64,000 bases of DNA from Pratylenchus scribneri (Eukaryota; Nematoda; Chromadorea; Rhabditida; Pratylenchidae), in the NCBI GenBank assembly GCA_030063045.1, contig JAQSEB010000048.1, forward strand, positions 1,178,001 to 1,242,000. Direction: 5' to 3'. Below are positions 56,311-64,000 of the stretch, piece by piece (the stretch's first letter is position 1; each line of letters opens with the position of its first letter). The notes beneath the pieces are model-generated. The model was not told the origin of the DNA. It saw only the letters and a program-made list of their open reading frames with translations, and did no database searches. A program made the position numbers and the translations under genes.

Positions 56311-56804
56311 CAAACAGCCCGATGCCAAATCGAACTGATGAACAATGCTACCACAATTGGCAAACCAATTGACAATTGCAGGCGATCCTTTGATTTGTTC
56401 CCCAAATTGACGACAAACAAATTAGAATAAAAATGTTTTATTGTATTATCTCAAACTTGGGTAATTAAACCCCAAAAATCCCAATAAATTCCCCACAAAT
56501 AAATGATGAATAAAAATGTAAAATCTCCAACAATTGGAGTAAAATGAATGAATGAATGATCGCCTTATTCATCTGCGGCTAAACCATTCTGCTTATCTAG
56601 AAATGAATGTGGGAAATGTGGATGAATAAGAAGGGGAATTGGCCGCCTCCGATTGGTCTTTTATGGTTGTAAAGTCAAGAGTATTGGTTGATGGCGACGG
56701 AGGCGGCCATCATTTTATTGGAAATGGGAAAATGGGAATGGAAAATGGGGAAGAAAATATATTAATTTTAATTCCAATTCGCGGAATGTATCCTTTGTTC
56801 TTCT
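56311..56804. other. Left edge of second virus-like region
   Basis: Base composition changes sharply at about 56310. The stretch contains the SL1 copy, repeated CCAATTG words, and a small plus-strand open frame that I do not consider a gene. Confidence 0.5.
56450..56471 (-). other. Exact SL1 spliced-leader sequence
   Basis: On the minus strand the 22 bases from 56471 down to 56450 (starting GGTTTAATTACCC and ending CAAGTTTGAG) are identical to the nematode SL1 leader. The base after the final G begins ATAAT, not the GT donor an SL RNA gene needs, so this is not an SL RNA gene. A reverse-transcribed copy of a trans-spliced transcript is the simplest explanation. It identifies the host as a nematode. 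Confidence 0.9.
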
Positions 56805-56978
56805 TCAATGTTCTGGCACTGTTCGGCAAGTTTGGCATCGATTTTTGGCCATTCCGCGACACTCCCGACGGGCGGCGCGAATTAAACGTTTCCTGGTCCT
56901 AGGCTCAATCGACTCCTCTGACGATGATGCCTCCAATTGCGGATGCGCCCTCGGGACCTGGGCATCCGTTGCAAACAT
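56805..56978 (-). CDS. Possible small basic ORF after the envelope-like region
   Basis: 57 codons starting 4 bases after the stop of the last envelope-like frame. It has a Ser/Glu cluster, then an Arg-rich stretch (TRKRLIRAARRECRG) and a CQTC pair. It could be a small nuclear or RNA-binding protein, a lost cytoplasmic tail, or chance. No family recognised. Confidence 0.25.
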   Translation of the reverse strand: MFATDAQVPRAHPQLEASSSEESIEPRTRKRLIRAARRECRGMAKNRCQTCRTVPEH

Positions 56979-56981
56979 TTT

Positions 56982-57911
56982 CTACCAAATCCATTGATCA
57001 TGCCGAATCTTGGTGATGAGCAAGGCAAGCAGGAAACAGAGAATCTGTGCCGAAACGAACAAATTGCATAGGATGTTCCACAAATTCCCCACTTTCTCCC
57101 AAAATTCTTTAAATTCTTTCCATTTTTGACCCAATTCAGAAAAACTAAATTGGCCATTTCTATAATTCCCTTCTTTCACTTCAATTTTTTCTCCTTCTTT
57201 AATTAGTGCCTCACGGGCAATATTTTCTCCATTTTCTGCATTCATGAAAATTTCCAATGGAGTATGTAGAACATCATGAAAGATTGTGGGGTCCAATTTG
57301 GGGTGCCATTGATTTTGCCTATTTGGCTGCCATTTTTTCACATTCAAATTTCCAATTTTTGATTTGCCCGTTTTTTGATCGAATGCCCTAAATCCTTTGC
57401 CCATTCTCAAAAAATGAGTTTGGTACAGGCTGCAGGGTCCTGTTGGGCTTTCATTGCTTAAAATCATTGTCATGGGATTAAGAAATCCCTCAAAATTTTT
57501 GCCTAATAGCGTTGTGTTTATTGGAATGTACTGAAAACAGACATCCCCATCCACATTTATTTTCCTTAATTTTATGTGTGCCAAAGGAATATGGGCACAT
57601 TCCCTCACCTCCAATAGGCCATGTCCTCGCCAATTGGCCAACATTGTTCTGTTGAATAAATATTTGGCAGCACCAATAGGGTTTTTTGCAAATATGTATG
57701 GCAATTCGGCAATTTCCTTCCTCTTTTGGATACAGTCATTGTGTTGCAAGGCAGCAATGGTGCGATTGATGGCTCTAATGGCTGAAAAAGATCCCGCAGT
57801 GTCCGCACCTGCAACTTGTGCCGCCGATGCCAATTCACTTTTTTTTTCTTGATTTTTTGTGCATGTTTGCCCATTGTGAATTTGGAATGGCCAAGCCTTG
57901 GTCAGAGACAA
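56982..57911 (-). pseudogene. Envelope-like region, C-terminal (fusion-subunit-like) part
   Basis: A 309-codon frame, of which roughly the first 20 codons overlap the preceding frame. It opens with a Gly/Ala-rich hydrophobic stretch (about residues 27-55, SAAQVAGADTAGSFSAI) right after the basic cluster that ends the upstream frame. A Cys-containing ectodomain with NRT, NTT and NES glycosylation sites follows, then a charged helical region (KWKEFKEFWEKVGNLWNIL) and a C-terminal transmembrane segment (about 280-301). This order fits the membrane-anchored subunit of a class I-like viral glycoprotein. It joins the upstream part only through a +1 frame change at an A9 run near 57837-57845. The virus family is undetermined. 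Confidence 0.6.
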
Positions 57912-59277
57912 TTAATTCCAGTGTGCCGTTGCAATCCCTTTCAAGTTTGGGTTTTGTCCAACTCAAAACAAAGTCCCTTTCGTGTGTGCTGAAAATTTGC
58001 TGCTCTTCGTTGAACTCTCCTTGCCATTGTTGTTTAATTTTGGCATAATTGCAGCTGTTGATGTACATGAATTGTGGCCATTTGATGAGCCCGCCATCCT
58101 CCAATGGGCAACTACTTTTTCCCAGCCAACAATGTTGTTTGCGCACTGCCCCTGGAGTTTTGATTTCCCAAATTTTGCGGTCAGCAAAAATTGTTATATT
58201 GTGTACATAGCAATTGGTTGTATTGCTAGTGACGGAATTCATCCAAATTCGATTCCACAATCCTGGTCCTGGTGTTTCTAACGGGTTTTTTGTTCCCCAT
58301 CCTCCTCCCAATGTCGTAGTCATTTCCCAATTGCCACATTTTTTCTTCCTTCCCATCAATAAACATTCTTCTTCTTCTATTGGCAAACTTTTTTCCTTCT
58401 TTTTCGGGAATTTGTCTCCAAACCAATTCAAGTAATATTCCACAAAATCCATTTGAATATTGCAACGGAGAGCGGAAATTGCCATTGGTGCCTCAATTTT
58501 CTCATAAACATCAATTGTCACATTTTTCCAATTTTCGGATATGGCAATTTTTTGGCAGGGAATTTCCACATTCAAATCCCATAATTGCGAATCGCCATCT
58601 TTGCACCAAAATGCTGTTTCCGACGAAACATTGCCCACCAAAATCATCAAAAATATTGCAATTCCAATGCTCAACTTTTTTGCAATGCCTTTCTTCTTTC
58701 CAATGGCATTTATTCCCAAAATTATCAGCGCTGTAACCAAAAGGAACAGCGTTGAAAACAATGCCCAATTTGATGTAGATTCACTCTCATTCATCTCCTT
58801 TTGGGCGCTTGTGCCTGGAATGGATCCAAGGGTTGCCAATGCAATTCCAGCTGCCTTTTTTGTGTTCCTTGGATCCAAACTTAGTCGGTTGGTGACAGAC
58901 TGCCCCACAATTGACAGCCGCTCCACAATTGATGGCTTTTTGGCACTTTCTTCATTCTTTTCCATTTTTTCCATTTTCTTCTTTTGAGTGGAGGATATTT
59001 TGGCTTCCAATTCCACTCCTTTTATCAAAAGCTCCTCCTCCAATAATTCCATTCCAGCAGAATTGACAATTCCATTTTTGTCCACATATTTTGGGCTTCC
59101 TTTTATTGTCGAGAAGGAAGGCTGTAAAAATACAGCCCCCTTTTTCAAACACAATTCGCCCATTATTTTCATCAATCTTTTCATTTCATTTTCCTTTTTG
59201 CTGCAAATTGCCGGAGTGATGAGAATTACTTTTTTTGCCATAAATTTCCAATATTTGCAGCAATTTTTCAAGGCCAT
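57835..59277 (-). pseudogene. Envelope-like region, middle part with ectodomain
   Basis: A 480-codon frame. Residues 1-90 continue the SGNH-like domain of the upstream frame (KVILITPAI and KYVDKNGIVNSAGMELL). A basic linker follows, then two hydrophobic segments (about 172-193 and 203-219), the second resembling an internal signal peptide. After it comes a Cys-rich domain of about 240 residues with several N-glycosylation sites (NVT, NTT, NIT, NGT), which points to a lumenal or surface-exposed chain. It ends in a Lys/Arg cluster (KKSRKKK) in an A-rich run where the frame changes. No reverse transcriptase, gag motif or LTR was found nearby. Neither end is certain as a start or stop, because the neighbouring frames abut. 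Confidence 0.55.
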
Positions 59278-60091
59278 TAATTAATGTGCCAGTTGAGCCA
59301 TTCTCTTCATTTATGTGTTGTCCGCCAATCCATATAAGTACATTCTGGACTTCATTGCCCAAATAATAATTCGCTGGGATTAAATTGGCCAATTGATTGA
59401 CTTTCAGTGGAACAGTTGAGTAGATTGGCATTCTTGATTTTGCAAATTGGTTGGCAATTTCATCTCCAATGATGAAAGTGGTAGAGTGGGCAATTTTGCA
59501 TCCAACATAAAATTCTTTTGCCCGCAAATCCGTCAATGCCCTAGCCAATCTCATTCCCAAAAATGTTGTTAATTCAAGGCTAGCTTCTGGCATTGTCGTT
59601 GGTGGTTGCACTGCTTTGTGGCAATCCTGATCGAATGCTTCTGCTGCCATTCGACAATGTTTTTTGCGCACTTCCAAAAGCCAAGAAACTTCAGCCAAAG
59701 GCCAATCATTATCCAGTTTTGATTCCGTTTTCAATTCTCGCCGTTTTTCCTCCCAATTTTTCAGTCCTTGAGTGGGATTTTTCCTGGTGAATGCCAAAAT
59801 TTCCTTCAGTTTTTGGTATCTTTGGAATTTATCCTCGGATGAACAATCAATGCTTCGCAAGATCCAATTGGTCATCAAACATTCAATCAAAGTTGTAATT
59901 GGCAAATCCGCCGGCAATTTCAAAAGCACAAATGCCTTCCCCCATTTTCCAAGCATATTCCCAACAGTGAGAATTTGGCATTCTTGATGCTTTCCATAGC
60001 CTGGGGTGCATTTTTCATCCAATTGCCATTCTTTTGGGTAAGTGAGCATTGGTGCCAATTTTTGACTTTTATTGCCCTCTTCATCAGCCAA
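59186..60091 (-). pseudogene. SGNH-hydrolase-like part of the envelope-like region
   Basis: An open frame of 301 codons beginning after an in-frame UGA (60125-60127) that separates it from the upstream frame. The first 200 residues are helical and unrecognised. From about residue 208, TTFIIGDEIANQF and NVLIWIGGQHINEEN follow the block order of SGNH/GDSL hydrolases, but Glu replaces the expected Ser after GD and His replaces the Asn/Asp of the G-N-D block. The remaining blocks lie in the next frame, reached by a +1 change at an A7 run near 59236-59242. The frame has no ATG at its open end, so it was probably once continuous with the part upstream. Confidence 0.5.
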
Positions 60092-60124
60092 TTCTCGAAA
60101 ACGAGAATGGTCCTTGGGGCCATT

Positions 60125-60613
60125 TCATTTCGCCCTCTCCTCCTGCCGAAAATTTTCAGTTTGGTCATTGGTTGGATCAACCTGGCGAATAGGTGAAATG
60201 TCAAAGCGAACATTTCGGTAGGCTCTGTTGTGGTATATCCTTGGTGGTCGAGCAATCGGGCGAAAACGCCGATTGCTTCTCTCCTCTTTGTTTTTGACCA
60301 CAACCACTTTTGATTTGAGCCTTCCCGTTGCATCCCGGTCTTCCGATTGTTTTTGAAATTCTGGGAATTTTCGTATTTTCGGCAGTTTTTGGGCATTCTC
60401 CTCCTTTTCTTTTGTTTCAGGCATTGGCTCCTCTGGGAAATCATCATAGTCGAGCAATTCCTCTTCGTCCATGGTCAATGCAGCTATAAATTGGTTAGAA
60501 TTATCAGTGGAATTTTCGTTTAAGACAAAAGCCTCAACGAATTCCCCCAAATTTTCCCCATTTATGCCCAATTCTTCATATATTATATAGTGTGTTTTGA
60601 TTCTTTTTGACAT
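60125..60613 (-). pseudogene. N-terminal part of the envelope-like region
   Basis: 162 codons from an ATG at 60613 that lies inside the left arm of a strong hairpin. It has an acidic segment (DEEELLDYDDFPEEP), then a Lys/Arg-rich segment (RSNRRFRPIARPPRIYHNRA). It ends in UGA, after which the same frame reopens. No family recognised. The acidic-then-basic order could suit a nucleic-acid or scaffold-binding tail. Whether the UGA is damage or a true stop cannot be told from the sequence. Confidence 0.5.
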
Positions 60614-60652
60614 TTTTTTCTGGACATTTTTTTGTCCAGAAAAAATGTCAAG
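60604..60652. repeat. Hairpin spanning the first start codon of the envelope-like region
   Basis: TTGACATTTTTTTCTGGACA and TGTCCAGAAAAAATGTCAA form a stem of about 19 pairs with a T-rich loop. It overlaps the ATG at 60613 on the minus strand. It could be a terminal palindrome of an inserted unit or an RNA structure at the 5' end of the transcript. Confidence 0.6.
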
Positions 60653-61050
60653 ATTTTCAATTAAATATTTAAATAAATTTTATATTTTCCATTCTTCCCA
60701 TTCCCGCCCCCCCCAATTTCCTCAGGCATTAAAATTCTCAACATATTTTTCAATAATATTTTTACAATTTTTCTTCAGATTTTTGTCATTAATAAATTTA
60801 TTTAATAGTCAAATTTTTACATTAATTTATTCATTAAATAATTTATAGTTAAATTCATATTTAAAATTTTAATTTTCTTAAAATTTTATTTAAAAGTACT
60901 AAGAAATTTATTTTAAAATTAACTTTCGTATATTAGTATTCTATTTTTTAATATCTTTTTTCCGCTCTCAACTTCCCGATAAATTTGTGAAATAATTATT
61001 GTCATTTTGCCAGAATAATAGTATTCTATAATGGAGACCTGGAGGGGGTG
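60653..61050. other. AT-rich spacer before the second Polinton-type genes
   Basis: Mostly host-like AT-rich sequence with one GC island (CATTCCCGCCCCCCCCAATT at about 60700). No gene seen. I could not find a terminal repeat here. Confidence 0.5.
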
Positions 61051-61056
61051 GCATGG

Positions 61057-61064
61057 TATATAAA
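61057..61064 (+). promoter_or_regulatory. TATA box of the second zinc-ribbon gene
   Basis: TATATAAA, 72 bases before the ATG at 61129. The same TATA-to-ATG distance is seen in element 1. Confidence 0.6.
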
Positions 61065-61128
61065 CGAGTTGAAACGTTCATTTGATGTAACAAGCTATAT
61101 TCAAAATATCATTTTTAAATCCTTCATA

Positions 61129-61491
61129 ATGATTGATATTAATAAAATTCCCGACTCTCCTAGAAATAATTCCCCTCCAGAAAATGCCAATACTACCCCA
61201 GATTTTGTTAATACCTCCGATATTTCAACTAATGACACTAAAGAGCCTGAACAAAAAAGAGAAATACAGAATCAAGAAAATAAAGAAAAAGAAATTTGCT
61301 TCCTAACTTTTCCAAGAATATGTTTTCAACTTTATGCTTGTAAAAGTTGTCATGAACGTATGATTAATTGTTCTGATTTTAAAGAAAATATTACAAATTT
61401 AGAAAAGGGTCACAAAAGTATTTCAATTAAGCTGTGTCCCAGCTGTATTAGAGAAAATCTTAGTATTTTTGATATAATTAAAGGAATGTAA
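61129..61491 (+). CDS. Zinc-ribbon protein, homologue of the 39276-39746 product
   Basis: 120 residues. The ATG at 61129 is chosen over the longer open frame because it lies downstream of the TATA box. The N-terminal 55 residues are polar (Pro, Asn, Glu, Lys), less Pro/Gln-rich than in element 1. The C-terminal half has the same two knuckles in the same order: CKSCHERM (C71, C74, H75) and CPSC (C103, C106). Its place beside a polymerase gene matches element 1, though the orientation is reversed. It shows that the two regions belong to the same element class although the proteins have diverged far. Function unknown. Confidence 0.72.
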   Translation: MIDINKIPDSPRNNSPPENANTTPDFVNTSDISTNDTKEPEQKREIQNQENKEKEICFLTFPRICFQLYACKSCHERMINCSDFKENITNLEKGHKSISIKLCPSCIRENLSIFDIIKGM

Positions 61492-61765
61492 TAGAATCAA
61501 TAGTCTCAACTGATAAGGGAACCAAAGCAGCGTGCGTGCGAGTCATTAGATAAGAGGTCAGTACCAGGAACTGGCTAATACCGTTTTGAAAACCGTTTAT
61601 TAAGGAAAAGTTAATGTCTTCTGGAATGAATGGAGCCAATAGATACATCCATTTCGTTGAAATAGAGAAAAAACTGATAAGCCCTTGTATAAAAGGCCCA
61701 GTTATCACATAATTTTATTTCATTTTGAAAATTTTCTGAATTTCTTCAATTTAATTTTTGTTTAG
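61492..61765. other. Intergenic promoter region of the second polymerase
   Basis: Contains a TATA box and a T-rich leader. The ATG at 61766 is preceded by TTTGTTTAG, which could also be a 3' splice site, so a non-coding first exon is possible. Confidence 0.5.
61688..61695 (+). promoter_or_regulatory. TATA box of the second polymerase gene
   Basis: TATAAAAG, 78 bases before the ATG at 61766. Confidence 0.65.
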
Positions 61766-64000
61766 ATGAATTCTAAAACTAAACGATCATTAAAAAGATG
61801 TCATTCGGAGCCCAAAGAATGCCAAGAATCCGTTGAACAAATAAAACGCAAAAGAAGATATTCGGAAAATACTGAGGAAAAATTAAATGAAGAAGGGGAA
61901 CAAAATGCTTTAGTCTACAGAGAAATCGATTCATACATCAGCAAATACAAAAGATACGACACATACAACCATGTTACAAAATTCGTCATTCGCTCATTTT
62001 CTGGAGATCCGGAGGGGGATTTAAAAAAAGTTATAAATTTATTCAATTATTTTTAATTTTAAATTTAGATTTTTGGTAAATTAATCGACACAGCAATTGA
62101 AAAAACGCCAGGAAAAGTTGTGAAATATAGTGTTTTATTGTTTGCCGACGGACTTGATCGCCCTATTGAAATTCCACTGCGTGAGCCTGAACAAAATTCA
62201 CCAGAAGCAATTGTTCATAAAATGGCCAAAGTTGGAGCTTCTTCGGACACCGTTGATTTGATGAGAGCAGCAGTTACTGTCTACATCACGACGGTGGCTC
62301 CTCCAAGGGGTTCTGGAAGAGGAATAATTAGCAAAAATACCGATGTTTTTGCTTATTTTGGCCTTGATGACGATCAAATTATTAATGTTTTACCCCAAGT
62401 AAGTTATATATTAAATATTAAAAGTAAAATTAATTTTAGGATAAATATTGTCTTCCAATTGCTTTAGAATTAGGCCGTTTATTTCATGATGAGAAATTTA
62501 ATCAAAAGCTGAAGAGGGAAAATAAAAAGCCGCCCTGGAAATTGATGCGATACGCTACATTTGAAAAATTAAAAAAAGATGGACAACGTCAAAGAGAATT
62601 AGGAGTTCAAATTTTGAGAGCGGCCAAAATTTCGACAGTAATACAAGATTATGGGATTGAAGAAATGGAAAAAATACAGAAATATTATGACAAAATATAT
62701 CCAAATATGTACAGAATAATTGCATTCAGCGAAGAATCAGCAAAAATGCCAATATGGTAATAAAATTTTGAAATATTTGCACAAATTATTCTCAGGATTG
62801 GACCAGATCATAGAAGACAATACAATGTTGTAGTATATTTGAAAGAAGGACACTGGAATGCTATAAAACATATTGAAAGCTTTTTTCGTTTCAATGAAAA
62901 TAGATCAATGTATTGTGTTGATTGTGCTGATACCTATATTAATCCTGTTAATCATGGAATAGATTGTCCGGCCAGGTAAAATTTAATTTTCGGAGATTTA
63001 TTTAACAAATATAAAGATGCAAAGGATGTGGAAAAATAGGTCCGGAATATCCGTGCGAGCCGGAACAAAATTTCAATAAAAACTGCCCAAAATGCCATCG
63101 TATTTTTTCAAGTCAACAATGTTTTGATAATCATTCTAAAACTGGCTGCTGTTGGAAATATAAATATTGCCCAATTTGCAAAACAACGTATCAAAAAACA
63201 AGTAAAAAGGAACACATATGCGATGAACCATTTTGTTCCAAATGCTTTACACATCACTCAAGGGGAAGAGAATGCCATATTGAGAAATATTGTCCAAAAG
63301 AAAGATTACCTCGTTACAGAATACTTGTATGAAAATTATAATTATCACATTTATTATCAAAAATTTTCAGGCATTCGACTTTGAATCTACTCAAGATACT
63401 CCTACAGAATTGAAAGGAATTTTTGAACATTGCGTTAATTTTGTGTCAGTAAAATGGACTTGCACAGATTGTTTGGAAGAAATAAATGAGGAATGCGAAT
63501 ATTGTAACGAAATAGGAGAAATAAAAGTGAAAAAGAAAAGCAGAAGAAAGCTAATCATTGAAGACGAGGAGAATGATGAAGATATGCATGAGCAATGCAA
63601 TGTGGGAATTAGAAGTAGAAGCTGGAGTGCATTAGAAGGATGTGAAAATCCTTTGCGATCATTTGTCCAATGGTTGGTGACGGCATTTTCAAATAATGCT
63701 CCAACAATTGCGTATGCACATGCAGGAGGCCATTATGTAAATGAAATAGGCTTTATCATTTTCTATGACTTTTTTAGGATCATCATTTTGTCCTTCAAGA
63801 ACTCTGTAAATTATGCAATGTTTTCAATCCTTCAATAACAATCAACGGGTGCAAAATTTATGAAATAAATTTGCGAGGAAATAAACTTTATCATCGGATA
63901 ATTTTTCGTGATTCATATCGGCTTGTCAGCTCACCTCTCGATGGATTGCCGAAAACATTGGGACTGGATTGCACCCCGAAACAATTCTTTCCTCATTTAT
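61766..64000 (+). CDS. polB: Second Polinton-type family B DNA polymerase, intron-containing, partial
   Basis: Exons 61766-62029, 62069-62398, 62440-62756, 62796-62975, 63017-63326, 63371-63736 and 63778 to the window end keep one frame through six GT-AG introns of 39, 41, 39, 41, 44 and 41 nt. The parts follow the element 1 polymerase in order: a basic N-terminus, a KYCLPIALELG segment matching the Cys region there, GHWNAIKHI for the His region, a zinc region of several CxxC pairs in exon 5, exonuclease motif I AFDFEST opening exon 6, motif II split across an intron (HAGGHY then DHHFVLQEL), and RDSYRLV with LDGLPKTLGLD. The catalytic polymerase motifs lie beyond the window. No stops or frame changes occur, so the gene seems intact. 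Sequence identity to element 1 is low. Confidence 0.88.

Noticed and set aside
56430..56530. SL RNA gene
   Set aside because: The 22-nt leader is followed by ATAAT and not by a GT donor, and no Sm site or compact snRNA fold follows.
59236..59242. Programmed -1 ribosomal frameshift at the A7 run
   Set aside because: The change needed is +1, not -1, and a second similar run downstream shows the same sign, which fits indels better.
63124..63384. Alternative frame within the second polymerase gene
   Set aside because: It overlaps the zinc-region exon in another frame and reads through a clear intron.

Overview
The window is nematode genomic DNA. The proof is an exact copy of the 22-nt SL1 spliced leader on the minus strand at 56450-56471, supported by GT-AG introns of only 39-55 nt. 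The host background is extremely AT-rich (1-24608, 25734-26492, 49682-56310) and carries no gene I can defend. Two virus-like regions of much higher GC sit in it. The low GC fits a root-knot-type nematode such as Meloidogyne, but I cannot fix the species.

Element 1 (26499-49675) is a complete Polinton/Maverick of 23.2 kb. It has near-identical terminal inverted repeats of about 545 bp that start AG and end CT, and a perfect 6-bp target duplication, ATTGCT. Its core virus-like genes are a protein-primed family B DNA polymerase (42168-46415), a double-jelly-roll major capsid protein with one in-frame UAA (36951-38267), a penton-like minor capsid protein (39937-41463), an adenain-like cysteine protease (35189-35629) and a small pVI/pX-like virion protein (36415-36924). 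I found no packaging ATPase and no retroviral-type integrase.

The accessory genes of element 1 are the most interesting part. One is a stand-alone Argonaute-type PAZ-domain protein (34489-35124). One is a CD38-family ADP-ribosyl cyclase/NADase (33640-34167). One is a six-exon RING E3-like protein (47177-48458). One is an 18-exon coiled-coil/zinc-finger gene whose 17 introns are all phase 0 (27394-29756). There are also three small membrane proteins, one zinc-ribbon protein and one acidic orphan. Together they look like a host-manipulation kit: RNA silencing, NAD metabolism and ubiquitin. That reading is inference. A 4.96-kb block holding the NADase, PAZ, protease, membrane, pVI-like and MCP genes is bracketed by 575-600-bp internal inverted repeats, and further copies of boundary motifs punctuate the element. 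Several genes share a layout of TATA box, 50-90 nt leader, A-rich tract and ATG.

The right end (56311-64000) holds a second virus-like region. A minus-strand envelope-like region (56982-60613) has an SGNH-hydrolase-like domain with replaced active-site residues, membrane segments, a Cys-rich N-glycosylated ectodomain, a basic cleavage-like site with a fusion-peptide-like stretch, and a C-terminal anchor. It is broken by one in-frame UGA and two +1 frame changes, both at A homopolymers. Next come a zinc-ribbon gene homologous to the one in element 1 (61129-61491) and a divergent Polinton-type polymerase gene with six 39-44-nt introns that runs off the window (61766-64000). A GC-rich foldback repeat of 1.1 kb lies at 24609-25733.
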